Below are positions 25,185 to 36,224 of a stretch of 64,000 nt of DNA, in pieces; within the stretch, counting starts at the first letter, position 1; every line of letters starts with the position of its first letter. The stretch covers positions 72,398,532 through 72,462,531 of the forward strand of contig CM073591.1 of the NCBI GenBank assembly GCA_037074705.1, written 5' to 3'. The stretch comes from Zhengitettix transpicula (lineage: Eukaryota; Arthropoda; Insecta; Orthoptera; Tetrigidae). The translations under genes and the position numbers were made by a program. Below the pieces are notes generated by a model, which was given only the letters and a program-made list of their open reading frames with translations, did no database searches and was not told the origin of the DNA.

Positions 25185-25400
25185 CTGACAGTCCCATTGA
25201 AGGCCTTGGCCTATCGGGACGACTGCCAGACTGCCATATTACAAATTCTGGATTTAGGAGCGACACGTGGTCAGAGAGTCGATTCACCCTCTGTTCTGAC
25301 CGCAGTCTAAGTGATATCCATGCCCATGCCGGGATTCGAACCTGCTACCTCGTAGTGGACAGCGTCATTGCCTCATATCTCAATCACAACAAGCCGGCGA
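25185..25400 (-). mobile_element. tRNA-derived SINE
   Basis: The minus strand contains GAGGTAGCAGGTTCGAATCC then CGGCATGG, with an exact B box GGTTCGAATCC at 25332-25342. It is followed by a GC-richer body with GATATCACTTAGACTGCGGT and a palindromic GGCCTTGGCC-type end near 25204. The A-box region (GATTGAGATATGAGGCA) is diverged. No tRNA cloverleaf forms, so a SINE rather than a tRNA gene. Confidence 0.55.
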
Positions 25401-26299
25401 ATAATGAACTTAATTTATTTTATTATTTATGATATCAATTCCATTCCATGAGGGATTATAGTAAAAAGGAGAAAACACAAAATACATAAGTCATACCTTG
25501 GTCAATTTAGTGGGAAAACTGGACACATTTGGAGTGAGCATTAACTAAGGACTTTATATACGAAAGTATTAAAACTCTTCGTTTCTGCGTAGTACATTTG
25601 TGCAGTTCTTACATGTCAGCGATGTTCTGGAATATAGTTTAATTATCAAATATGGGTGGAGGGGACTTGATTTTTTGAGGGAAACGATCGGTCCGCCCAC
25701 GACGTACGTAAGTGACTCTTATTCGCTATATATTTCTGGTCTAAAGCTTTGTGGGGCCTTATGACAGTAAATTTTGTATTATTGCCACTTCTGTCTTCCG
25801 TCTTTGCATTTACAATATAAGACGAAAGTTAGAATAACAGGCACGTGAGCAGAACCCTTGAAAACACCTGAAGTTAGTTTGATAGTTTATGACGTGACTA
25901 GTGAGCGTTATAATACCTTACAACAGTCTGCTCAACACGTCGTTTCATTTATTTTTTAAAACATACAACTTACAAGTTGCTATGCTATTCTCAATATTTT
26001 GGACATAAAATGACGATTACACAATTTAAAACAGTGTAAATTAGCTTAATTTACCATCATGACTAACATATTAATTTTTTAAAAAATAGTAATTGTGTTA
26101 TCATCTTTTATGTCCAACAGATGAAAATGGTGTAGCATCCCGGAAGCTCAATATATTTTTTAAATGTCTTAAACAATAAATCGAACAACGTGTTCGGGAG
26201 ACTGTTGAATAATATTATAATCCTGACATGTGTTATTTTTATATTTTCATTTAAATTTATCAAGGAACTGTTTCAAATAATTTTTAAATTGTAATTAAG

Positions 26300-26530
26300 T
26301 GTCTGCCACATCTCGAAGTGCTTTATGCGCGCTCGAATGATCCATGGAAAGGTCAACGCATCTTGGTGAGTGAAACTTCGGCGGAGTCTCGCTCCGTTGT
26401 TATCTCGGGAGATTCCTTCGTAACCGCCCACGCAGCATTACCCTAATTTGATCCTCAGGCGCGGGGAGCTCCACTGTGGCTACTGTCTCGTAATGAGATG
26501 CCCAACGTTCGAATAAGTAAGCTGCTAAGG
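26300..26530. other. CpG-rich patch, unidentified
   Basis: A GC- and CpG-rich stretch (GCGCGCTCG, GGCGCGGGGAGCTCC) with no long open frame and no recognised repeat. It may be regulatory or an old element. Confidence 0.25.
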
Positions 26531-26929
26531 GATCCAGTATAAGTGGGCTTGAGAAAAAGCATTACTAAAATTTATCTGAAACATGAGAGTAAAAATCGAT
26601 GTTAAGGAGAAGTTTTGATGTCCATATTGTTCAGAAAGGTTATTAAAATTATTTAAATCTGGCGAAGTTAGTAGAACCGACTAGCACTTAAACGTCTGTA
26701 TTGTTCATTCGAGGGACTGCTTAAGATATTAAGACGGGCAACATTAATAATCGTTATTTACTTCAATTTTAAAAGCTATCTTTTTCTCGCTGTATCCATG
26801 GAGGATTCTTCGCTGGCGAGGTGATGTGCATTCTGCATTTGCAATGTCACGTGGCCAATGGCCCGATTCTCTTAAGACATATATTCAGTTGATGTGACGT
26901 TCGACCTGATCGATGATAGATACAAAAAC

Positions 26930-27062
26930 CAATTTAGATTCAAGAACTGAAGAAATGCTTTCAAATGAAACTCAGACATAGAGGCAATGGAACTGAATTA
27001 AATCAACAGAATGGAAAAATCTAGACCAGACCGGGAATTGAACCCGGGACCACCACTAGTTA
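26930..27062 (-). mobile_element. tRNA-derived SINE, minus copy
   Basis: The minus strand reads GGTCCCGGGTTCAATTCCCG then GTCTGGTC, with a B box GGTTCAATTCC, followed by an AT-rich body. It lies back-to-back with a related plus-strand copy at 27130, sharing the CCCGGTCTG motif after the B box. Confidence 0.55.
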
Positions 27063-27129
27063 CGAGCCTTCTCCATACATTTTTGTTTTGTTATACAGTG
27101 CCTTGAATTCTGTAATCTAGTAAATTGTA

Positions 27130-27300
27130 GGAGAGCCTGGATGGAGAAGTCTCGTGCCTGGCGCAGAGTCGACTCGGAAAGTTCAGATTGAAGAGCACCC
27201 ACGTACCAAGTATAGGACCCGTGTTCCATTCCCGGTCTGATCGAAATTTTTCCAACCTGTCCCTTTTTTACAATGCATTCTCCAGAAAAGTAATTAACAG
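27130..27300 (+). mobile_element. tRNA-derived SINE, plus copy
   Basis: The A-box region reads AAAGTTCAGATTGAAGAGCA (consensus TAGTTCAGnTGGnAGAGC), then CCCACGTACC, then a degraded B box GTGTTCCATTCCC and CGGTCTGATC. The order and 30-40 bp spacing are tRNA-like. Together with 26930-27062 it forms an inverted pair. Confidence 0.55.
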
Positions 27301-27454
27301 ATTTTAATCTGACTCAGCCTCATCGATCTTTGTAGTGAAAGTGAGGAACGTACTATTTTTACATATCTTGGGTTTAATTTTATCTCGCTGGGGAATTTAA
27401 GGATCCTACACACATTTTATACATGTTTTTTTCCCCTGCTTAATCTTCAAACTA

Positions 27455-27573
27455 CATTCTGGAGACTGTAGTTAACACTTTCGTACCTTACTCTACATTT
27501 CCACATCCCCGCTTTAAAATCCCTTCCTATGCTATTAAAGGGGAGTTGCCACCACGTGGATTACCCTCATGTT
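27455..27573 (-). mobile_element. family B element, left-end fragment
   Basis: Only the outer ~120 bp is kept: CTCTACATTTCCACATCCCC, AAATCCCTTCCTATGCTATT, GGGGAGTTGCCACCACGTGG and ATTACCCTCATG. The fragment ends 10 bp before the left TIR of the next copy, making a head-to-head arrangement. Confidence 0.7.
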
Positions 27574-27583
27574 TTTTTTTTGG

Positions 27584-28089
27584 GTGTAGACAGGCTATGT
27601 ATAGGGTCATCCACATAGTGGCAACTCCCCTCTTATAGCAGAGGAAAGGGATTTGAAAGGGGTGATGCGGTAGGGTGTAGGAAGTAGCCATGGGTTACTA
27701 GGGCCCCCGGGCTATAGTTTAAGGATCCTACCCGGCATTCGCCTAAAAGTAATGCAGGACAAACCCTATAAAATAACCTGCATCGGATAGGTCGGGCATT
27801 TGGTACTTGTCCCACGCCCTTCCGATGACGGGAGAGGGGTTTGCTGTGGGGTCGCAGCTTACCCCCTCGCCATGCATTGGCCAGTTTAGGAGGCAGCTGG
27901 CCGACTATTCCAAAAGGAATAGCGGACAACTCTTGCCGTATGCCCAAGGTCTGCGACCCCGGAACATACACCTCTCAAAACAGAGAGATGTGAGGCCATC
28001 CCCCGCCAGAACTCTCTGGGAAGGTTCACCTGCGAGAAAATTCTCTCGCAGGCTTCCTTGGCAATACCCTCAAGTAGCCTATTACTCTA
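27584..28089 (+). mobile_element. family B non-autonomous TIR element, complete copy (506 bp)
   Basis: The left end is GTGTAGACAGGCTATGTATA then GGGTCATCCAC. The right end is AATACCCTCAAGTAGCCTAT then TACTCTA. The reverse complement of the right end matches the left TIRs of other copies (AGAGTAACAGGCTACATGAG), giving TIRs of about 24 bp. Near the right end lies an internal hairpin, GCGAGAAAATTCTCTCGC. It is GC-richer than its flanks, has no transposase, and should be mobilised in trans. Superfamily not assigned. A poly-T run separates it from the preceding fragment, and I see no certain target duplication. Confidence 0.8.
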
Positions 28090-28100
28090 AATAAGTGGAA

Positions 28101-28555
28101 TACTTGGGAAGAAGCCTGTGAGGGCGGTTCTTAGATCTCTCAGGCAGAACCTTCCTGGAGAGATGGAGAGGTCTATCAGCCTGTTTATATATTTCCGGGG
28201 TCACAGACCTTGTGTATACGGTGAGAATTGTTCGCTATTCGTGTTGGAATAGTCGGCCAGCTGCCTCCTAAACTGATCGAGGCAAGAAGAAGGGTATGCT
28301 GCGTCACCGTAGGAAATTCCTTTCCCACCATTGGAAGGACGATTGACAAGTACCAAGCGCCCGACCTACCTGAAGCAGGATATCTAAGGTTTGGCCTGCA
28401 TCACTTTTAGTCGAAAGCCGGGTAGGATCCTTAAACCCCAGCCCGGGATCCCTAGTTAACCCCTGGCTACCTTGCTCTATCTTTCTGGGGTTTCAAATCC
28501 CTTCATACGGAGAGTTACCACAACATGGATTACACTCAAGTAACCTGTTACTCTA
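28101..28555 (-). mobile_element. family B non-autonomous TIR element, minus copy
   Basis: This lies only 11 bp after the plus copy, in opposite orientation. Blocks: TCACAGACCTTGTGTATACG, AGTCGGCCAGCTGCCTCCTA, GGCCTGCATCACTTTTAG, GGGTAGGATCCTTAAACCCC, GGTTTCAAATCCCTTC, then CTCAAGTAACCTGTTACTCT at the terminus. It has a diverged inner end. Confidence 0.75.
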
Positions 28556-28879
28556 GAAAAAAATTTAAAAAATGGAATTCTTGTAGATTTTATTTTCTAT
28601 GAACCAAGTGAGACCACTGTGAATACTCCACCCTGGAAACGAATAGTTCTTCTATCATTAGACGTGAGGGTTTTCTTCATCGTTCTTTCCGTTTCTTCTT
28701 AAAATTTCCCAAATTATTTACCGAATAGTTTACACGATAGCTCTGCATTCCTTAACAGTATGTTTCCATTTTTATCCTTAATACATTAGAAAAACCGATA
28801 AAACGTTATAATTTTATCATATCAAGATTATATTTCATTTTTCCTGAAAGCTCCATAGAACTTTATTCGTTCATTTTAA

Positions 28880-29524
28880 TGAAGATCGTGGTTTACTTGC
28901 GAAGTGAATCACACACTCCACTTCTTTCCGTATATAATTATTCCATTCATAAACACAGATTTAAGTTGATAAATGGTTTTACATGGTTTATCACTCATTA
29001 CTCTTTTCGGAAAGCCAATGTGCAGCGTATTATAAATGTTTCAATTTGTTCCAAGACTCCAACTGTTGTAAAACGGTTATAAAACAGGTTTAAAGTCATC
29101 TTTATGATATTGAAATAGAATACAACTGTTTACCAAGAGACTTTTACGATAGCGGCTCGAGTTCTAAATGTAAAGGGACAAGCATTATTTATTTGACGTG
29201 TTAGGATGGCGTTCAGACGAACTTTCTTCTTCTATGGCCGGAAAGGATCCGAGACAACTGCTCTGACGAGACAGAAATATTTCCTTCCTGTTCTGCCTCG
29301 CCTTCAAAAGATGTGCCAATGAAGTTTCTTTTCCGGAACTTTTCTTCTGGCATCTACAAAGCCAGCCAGATATTAAATATCTTAAAAGAATATTTGTTCT
29401 TACTTGTTATGATATACAGAAAAATCCGTCACGAGCGTTCATTAGGATTCCAAGGATGTAAAATACAATATCAGACGTATTTAAGGACCATAAACATTAT
29501 AAACAAAAAAATATTTACATTAAA
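28880..29524. other. AT-rich non-coding DNA
   Basis: Open frames of 67 and 71 codons only, with no recognised family or repeat boundary. Confidence 0.5.
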
Positions 29525-29640
29525 ATAAGCCTTCCGTCCAACCATGCTCTACCTTTCTGCATCCCCACTTCCATTCCTATGCTATAAGACGGAGGTACGT
29601 AGCCACTGCGCGGATTACTTTATTCGCTTCCTATGTACAC
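29525..29640 (-). mobile_element. family B element, end fragment
   Basis: CTCTACCTTTCTGCATCCCC, then CCATTCCTATGCTATAAGAC and a degenerate GTAGCCACTGCGCGGATTAC, match the outer 100 bp of minus-strand copies. Confidence 0.5.
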
Positions 29641-29654
29641 ACACTTTTTCTTCT

Positions 29655-29876
29655 TCCTCTCCTGCCATCGCAAGGGCGTGGGACAAGTATCAAGAGCCCG
29701 ACCTACCTGACGCAATTTTTCTGGGATTTGTCCTGCATCACTTTCAGGCGAATGTCGGGTAGGATCGTTAAACTATAGCCCGGGGGTCCTTGTAACTTTG
29801 GCTACATTGCCCTACACTTCCGCATCCCCCCTTTCAAATCACTTCCTATACTATTGAGTGGCAGTTGTCACTCTAA
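29655..29876 (-). mobile_element. family B element, half copy with end
   Basis: GGGCGTGGGACAAGTATCAA, GCCCGACCTACCTGACGCAA, TTTGTCCTGCATCACTTTCA, GGCGAATGTCGGGTAGGATC, the GCCCGGGGGTCC block and TTCCGCATCCCCCCTTTC are followed by a short GTCACTCTA terminus. The far half (the CTGTTTTGAGAGG side) is missing. Confidence 0.7.
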
Positions 29877-29879
29877 AAA

Positions 29880-31538
29880 AATGGTGTTGTTAATTAAAGA
29901 TTTAATGACTAAAAAGGAATTTATGAATTATAAAAAAAATTTAATCGTCGTTAAATATATCTGTTTATTAAAAACAGTCATAAAAATAAAACATTTGTCA
30001 TTACGATCAATGTAATCGTATTCGAAGATCCTCAGAAATCTCATAAGCACAAATATTATTTCTATTCCATTGTCACTGATTATATAATTGTATCGAATAA
30101 GTCGTAATTTGACTCTGACTTGGTTAGTTTAGCAATACTATGTTCTCAATAAAGGACGCTAAAGGAATATTTTTCAACCATTCGCTCTGCTGATAATTTG
30201 ACAGGACATCAAATACTCCAGGTCTGCGTATATATATCTTGAGATTTTAATGTGTTTGATTAAATTCAACACACACCTATAAAATTTTCTAGAAAACTGA
30301 AAATAAATGCATCACGAAAGTTAAATCCGACCTGTCTTGACCACTGATGTCAAAGAATATTTTATTTCATCTGACCTATTCCTTGAATAAAATTTTAAAA
30401 AATTCAGCAGAAATCCTTCATATTCGTTGATGAGAGGTTCTTATCGCTTACACCAAAAGTAGTTCTGATGTAAGAATATATTATATTTGAATTTCCGTGT
30501 TACGGTAGCCCCAGCCTGACTAGAAAGGTGACGTTGACAAATGATACCGCCATGAGAAAGGGTGGCAAAGTGAGAAAGAAAAAAAATCTACACGTAAGTT
30601 AGCGATCTGTTTTAGACATGAGATTCATCCAAGAGGGTACGTAAATTTCCTTACGTAATTAACAGAAATTACTTGGTAAAGCAACAATTCCCCACTCAAG
30701 TTTTCCCGAAAGTGAGCCTGGTTGCTGATGTACATTGATCGACGTCAGACCTTTTATAATTCTGAAGCTGAATTGCTGTGTATTAGGTTGATGTATACTG
30801 GATTATATGTTATATGAATATTAGATTAATTTAATTAATTAACACGAAATTTTTAAAGTACCTTTAAGTACGCATTTATTAAATATTAGGGAAGAAATGA
30901 ATATTTCCAACTGAAAACTGATAGCTCCCATACAGAAGAAATTAGAATACCCTGGACCGTTACAAGGGTATTTACTACAACACTGAATTACAGTTGGGTG
31001 ACATTTAATCAATATAAAGTAGGAAATTAAAAAAATTACATCTGATTGAAAATGTAAGATTATTAAATAAATTAAATTCTCTTTGTTTTCTAATTATTAG
31101 ACGATCATAACCTTTTAATTTTTATAGATAGTTTGAAAATATTAATCCTTGCCGGATTTTTGATATATATATATACGCATTGAAATATACACCGATGTTG
31201 GTATAGATATAATTTTTTCAATTGTTCAATTATAAGATTTGTTGCGTAAGATAATGGCCATATTTATTTGAGAGACTATTCGAACAGTGGCTGTATATCG
31301 TGAGAATGGCGGATTGTTTGACTGTATTGCGCATTGATTTATTAAGGGATAAATAATTAAAAGATTATATCAAGTAATAAACCTTTTAAGGGAGTATGGC
31401 AATAATGTATTTGTATACAGAACACATTAAAGGCTATTTTACGATATACTTGACATGGCCTTCAATTTTCACTTTCCAGTTTATAGTAGAATGTAATGGG
31501 TGCTTTTATGTACTTATGAAGGGGCGTACGACTCCCCC
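29880..31538. other. AT-rich non-coding DNA
   Basis: No gene, RNA or repeat with clear ends seen. Confidence 0.55.
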
Positions 31539-31553
31539 CCCCAAAAAAAAAAT

Positions 31554-31741
31554 TTGTATTCATCAATTATATATTCCAAATTTATCAATGTAATCCATGA
31601 CCTCTATTTTTCTTTTCTATGCTTTGCACTTATAAACTGGAACAAGAGAGATTAATTATCACACTTTGGGTCTCTTGTATTCTTCAATTATATATTCCAA
31701 ATTTATCTATGTAATCCACGACCTCTATTTTTATTTTCTAT
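31554..31741 (+). repeat. tandem duplication, ~67 bp repeated at 120 bp period
   Basis: 31554-31620 and 31674-31741 share TCAATTATATATTCCAAATT, TATGTAATCC and GACCTCTATTTTT with about five differences. The 53 bp between belongs to the first unit. A C10/A10 tract (31533-31552) abuts the left copy. Confidence 0.85.
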
Positions 31742-32464
31742 TTTTATTGTTAGCTGGACCAGTGTGGTGATCGCACCAGACAGACATGGGTCGTTAAAAC
31801 TGTAGCCCAGGTCCAAGTTCAAGGTTGTGGTTCAGAGGAACCGTTAGGTATTCTTTCTCCCTTTCCATTCGCCAGCGAGGAATTTTCAATTCGATTTCCA
31901 AAAACCTACGGTACTAAAAGTCCCTGTTGGGTCATTCCGTTCCAGGTAGAAATTCCCCCGGAAATCGATTTAAAGTACGATCTATAGCCTGGTGTTTTAA
32001 GCTTGAGCGTGGAGTAGTAGCGGCTAGGTATTCCCTCAGCTTACTGGATGAAGTATCGAGTGGTAAATTACATCCCCCGTGATTACAAGCTCATTAGTTG
32101 CAGATGCGGTCATCCGTGTCAGTTTTTAATTAACAAACTAGCTCCACAGGGTGTCTAAGTAATTTTTTAAAAGTTAATGCCACAAAACAACTAATATACT
32201 AACTCTATTTTTAAAATATATAACAACTATATCTTTAACCCAGAATGCATTAAATTCTAACATTTAACAATTTTTTATTAAATTCTGATCAATCCAAGCA
32301 ATAATTCTGAAATGTAAATTAAACTATATTCAGGTAATCAGTTTTTGTTTATTTAAAATTCTCAATAGATAATAGCAAATTTGTTACATTGTAATTGTGT
32401 GAATATATTTAAATAGCATTTACATGTTTCCTGTTGCCTCTGAGAATTTGCAGTCAGTTAAATA
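31742..32464. other. no gene seen; moderately GC stretch at 31740-32120
   Basis: The GC-richer part contains GTCGTTAAAACTGTAGCCCA, which is reminiscent of the family B core (TTAAACTATAGCCCGGG), but the rest does not align. The remainder is AT-rich. Confidence 0.35.
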
Positions 32465-32630
32465 AGTCAATCAGGGTCCAGTTCATAAGTCTCTTCGACC
32501 ATTGATCATCTTCTTTTCTTGAATGTGTCCTGCCCATTTTATATTCCATTTTGTCCACAATTTTAATCTTCCTTAGCTTGTTTTTCAGTATGTTCATATT
32601 TTGTTCATTCAATCACTCTATAACCAGTAG
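32465..32630 (-). pseudogene. LINE reverse-transcriptase C-terminal remnant (WAGH motif)
   Basis: The minus strand reads KWNIKWAGHIQEKKMINGRR and, one frame over, DDQWSKRLMNWTLIDLFN. This is the wAGHv-r...d-RWtkr-tEW ending typical of RTE-like and related non-LTR reverse transcriptases. A frameshift joins the two pieces. The catalytic domain is not visible upstream. Confidence 0.5.
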
Positions 32631-32904
32631 ACTATAATTACTTTTTGCCACCCTTCACCGGTCTCTCCCAACATATTTAGAAAATTGGCCCGAAGATCAG
32701 TATTGGACATTTTCTATATCAATACACTTTTATCTGTCCAAAAACTTCAAGTGACATACTCGAGTAGAATAACAGCTAAATTAGATTCAGTGGTCTACTA
32801 ATATTTGGCCAAAAAATACATATATAGTTTACTCATTGTAATGAGAATATAATACAACTGTATAAAATATAATAATTAGATATCGAAATACAGGTAAAAT
32901 GATG

Positions 32905-33150
32905 TGATGATATAAATACCATACAACGTTTCTTGGATCTTTGTGCACTTTAGTCAGGTGATTACAAAAAGCATGAGAGCCAGGAGCGACAAAACCGCAC
33001 AATTACAGTTGATAAACGAAAAAGCTGGAATGTGTCCAGTCCATTTTTTTCCTTAGAGATTCTCAACTGTAATTGTGACGTTGTGTCGCTCCTGGCTCTA
33101 GTGTTTGTTCCAAACACCTGACGAAAGACACAATAAATTTTTGGATAATT
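32905..33150. mobile_element. family A inverted dimer 1
   Basis: Left arm (minus sense) and right arm (plus sense) share GAGCCAGGAGCGACA and CAATTACAGTTGA (32973-33013 with 33060-33100). Outside them lie inverted TAGTCAGGTG (32952) and CACCTGACGAAAG (33115). The left side continues into AACGTTTCTTGG and a TATAAATACC tail. It folds into a long hairpin with a ~46-base loop. Confidence 0.7.
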
Positions 33151-33160
33151 GATGTAATTA

Positions 33161-33325
33161 ATGAATAAGATAGCCAATACAGACAAAAAGGTAATATAAA
33201 TACCACACAACGTTTCTGGCATCCTTGTACCTTTCGTCAGGTGTTAAGAAGAGCCCAGAAACGTTGTGTAGTATTTATATTTCCTCTTTTGTCTGTATTG
33301 GCTATTATTCTTATTCATTATATTC
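33161..33325. mobile_element. family A inverted dimer 2 (tail-only palindrome)
   Basis: The left arm 33161-33220 (ATGAATAAGATAGCCAATAC, ACCACACAACGTTTCTGG) is the reverse complement of the right arm 33254-33321 (CCAGAAACGTTGTGTAGTAT, GTCTGTATTGGCTATTATTC). Between them lies CCTTTCGTCAGGTG from the minus arm. It lies directly beside inverted dimer 1. Confidence 0.8.
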
Positions 33326-33329
33326 AGTC

Positions 33330-33995
33330 AGACGAAAATTTTTGCATTTATGATTTACTCCGATTATTATTCCGATTTGAATTAAAAATTCCTCATTTTA
33401 ATTTTATTGTATTTATATTCATGAGCTATTTCATTTGATGACGTTTCTCACCTTGTTCTATACTGGTCTTAAATCATAACATTACTTTCTCAATGCGATG
33501 AACATAATTACTTGCTTCGGAAGTCTTAATAATTCAACTTTCTATCACAACACTTTTATTTCCTAGGACAGATATTTTTTCCTTATGAATTACTATATAT
33601 ATAAACGTGTATAAACTCTATATGGATATGTGGCCGTTACATATATTTTAGACGGACTGCAATCAATCAAAGTGCAATCATGTAAACAAACATTTCGTAA
33701 TCGAAATAAAATTAATAGTTAAAACATTCATCATTTAAATATTGAACCCTTATTGTTTCGGAAACATTAACTGTGTCTTCTCAGACCTCTTATATTAATT
33801 GTCAGACTACAGAATCATGCAAATGAAAAGGAAATTTATTAAGATTCAAAGTCATGGAAATTTGACCAAGATGGTGTCTCATATGAGAATTCACGCAGAC
33901 ATATGATCTATGAAGATTATAATAAGTAATACTTGTATAAATTCAACGGTAACGATCTAGTCTAAAACTAGAATGAACTATTATATTATTTGAAT
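33330..33995. other. AT-rich non-coding DNA
   Basis: Nothing recognisable. Confidence 0.5.
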
Positions 33996-34009
33996 AAATT
34001 TCTTTTCTT

Positions 34010-34330
34010 TTCTGCGAAGGGATCGATTTGGAGTGTCTTGTTGCCAACATGGTATTGAGGAGGGAAGTCGCTGGTAATTCCTTCCCACACGTTTCGGGGT
34101 GTGCCGTATACAGTGGCTGTGATAATAGTTGGTAGTATTGTAGCTAATAGTGTCCATATCGATTGGCGGTAATGCGCAGAGCACGCGCGGAGGTTCGCCG
34201 GCAACGACGCATGTCTTCGCCGACAACTCAGCGCCGCGACTGCGCACCGCAGATCGTCAATACGCCTCTATCACACAACACCACACAAAATTCCACTCTC
34301 CCAGTCAGCGAAAAAAACACACACACACAC
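34010..34330. other. CpG-rich island, unidentified
   Basis: A GC- and CpG-rich stretch (GCACGCGCGGAGGTTCGCCG) with overlapping open frames on both strands (60-89 codons), ending in an (AC)n run near 34318-34330. Composition suggests a promoter-like island or an old element. No motif decides. Confidence 0.3.
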
Positions 34331-34690
34331 TCAATTATACCTCAACGGGTATATTATATTATCCAAACGCGTTAATTAAATGTAAAGTATTATCTTTTCA
34401 TTTCATCTCGGAACACTGATGGTTCAGGGACCCCTAATTCATTAATTTGGGTATATTTCATTTTAATTTCACATAGAAACATAATTGAGACTTTAATGGA
34501 TGTTTTTTGTTAGCTATAAAATGGTATCAATTCAGTTTTTAGTTTAATAATATTTTTATCATAACCATCTACCATTAAATATTTTTTGCATCCATTTGTA
34601 ACTTCTACTCTTTACTAGTGACTACTAACCAATGTTTCCTAGTTTTTTGTATGGACAACTAATGGCTTAGTATTTACATTCCACCTATTT

Positions 34691-34712
34691 ATATATATAT
34701 ATATATATATAT
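34691..34712. repeat. (AT)n microsatellite
   Basis: Alternating AT, about 22 bases. Confidence 0.95.
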
Positions 34713-34959
34713 TATCATTTATATTATTTGTTTTGTTGATATGTATTTTACTTCAATAACATTTCCATAACGTTGGCTTCCTTTATATTGACTGATTATG
34801 GGGCTGTAGTAACCCATTTACTAGGTTCCAGTTCCCTACTATTACGTTACTTAATTGAGCAAGAAATACGAATAATGACGAAAATAATATCTGACATTTA
34901 ATATTATGTAAATAAATAAGTATGCGGCATTAAGTCGTAAAATTACGTTTATTAACAAA

Positions 34960-35010
34960 AAATTAAATTAACGTTTCGTTCACTTGTAGGACCTCTTCGT
35001 GTTTAATAAT
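34960..35010 (-). repeat. hammerhead-like repeat tail, family D single arm
   Basis: The minus strand reads CACGAAGAGGTCCTACAAGT then GAACGAAACGTTAATTTAAT. GAAGAGGTCCTA matches the arms of the palindrome at 40443-40603, and here the GAAAC box is intact. Confidence 0.5.
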
Positions 35011-35734
35011 TTTGGTTATAAATCATGCAAAAAAAATTAGAAGTTTTGCTGCCTTGCCAGTTGCAACCGAAATTAAATATTAGTCAGATAAGTTCCATAT
35101 TAAAATATGTGAATCAGATAATGGATTATGTAGTTTTTATTTAGTACATACATGTGCATGCACAGGAAATATTAAGAACCGCATAAAATTAAGAACTGCA
35201 GTGTTCTTTTTTTCTTCTCCATAGTGAATAATCCAGAGTTAGAAATTTATAGCCAAGAACTCCAGAAGTCTAGCACAGTTGCATCTTTAATATACTGCTT
35301 TTATATGCTATGCCGATCTCTTGCCATTTTACCTTTATATACTGTACTTCTACATTTCCTCTCATTCTGAAATTTCGACAATCATGCTCCACGTGTCAAC
35401 TACCAATATCAAAAATCGAAGGGTCTCTCCGTTGTGCTTGTATTTCCATCGTTTCGAGGTATTTTCCCCAATTTCATTCCAACGTTTTCTAAAATATTTT
35501 AATTTCGCCTGAAATACTCTCTTTACATCATCACATTGTTTTTACTTTTCCGTTTGTGTGACTTCTAAGTTTACAAGTGACACATCTTAATTATCTCATT
35601 TATCACTGAGATAATATGTGGGTTATTCGGACAGTAAGGTCCGATTTCATATAAAACATAAACCATGAGAAATTTTTTTCAAAAAACTTTTATTTATTTA
35701 ATTCCTTATATGTTTCTCTATTTTTCTACATAGT

Positions 35735-36000
35735 TTCAATATTTGTTAAAACATTTGTCATAACTTTCTACAAGCTTTTGTATGCCTAAGTCATAGACGC
35801 TTGCCGGTTGTGACGAAAACCAGTCTTTTAAACCCTTCTTTCAACTCGTCATCTCTGTTGTCGTGTGAGACGTCCACGTCTCGTCCCCTGTGACAATCTC
35901 CAAAAATTGATCACCTACCTTATGATATCGGTCCAAAAAATGTAGAGTACAAACCATTGTTTTCATTTAGTGTTCCTCAGTTAGCAGCATGGGAATCCAT
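35735..36000 (-). pseudogene. mariner transposase fragment (left half, minus strand)
   Basis: The minus strand reads VPMLLTEEH, then FLDRYHKVGDQFLEIVTGDE and TWTSHTTTE. This corresponds to the mariner segment VPH-LT-eq...F-xRY...dxFL-xIvTGDEtW around the first catalytic-region aspartate block. It then jumps, after a deletion, to the C-terminal GIQKLVESYDKC-like end. Stops and frameshifts break it. The D34D region between is missing, so it is inactive. Confidence 0.75.
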
Positions 36001-36059
36001 CGTTTTCAGAGACATGAAAAGATTGGGGTTTGCTCTTCATTTTTTGAAGTAATAAATTT

Positions 36060-36224
36060 TTAGAGAAGACTGTCACATGGGACGAGACGTGGGTTTCTCA
36101 CACGAGCTCAGAGACGACAAGGTGAAAGAAGAAGTACTGGTTTTCCACACAGGTGACATACAAAAGCTTGTTAAACGTTATGATAAATTTTTAAACAAAT
36201 ATGTAGAAAATAAGAGAATTAAAT
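36060..36224 (+). pseudogene. mariner transposase fragment (right half, plus strand)
   Basis: The plus strand reads KTVTWDETWVSHTSSETTR (DETW at 36081-36092) and, in another frame, DDKVKEEVLVFHTGDIQKLV then KRYDKFLNKYVENKRIK and a stop. The first part is the TGDETWV-H-tpET block; the second is the C-terminus IQKLV-RYDKcLN-yGdYVEk. The central catalytic segment is deleted at the same place as in the left half, which suggests duplication after the deletion. Confidence 0.75.

Noticed and set aside
27807..28094. Open frames inside family B copies (also 13228-13455, 27633-27971, 28228-28410)
   Set aside because: They fall on both strands of a GC-rich non-autonomous repeat and are not conserved as a frame between copies.
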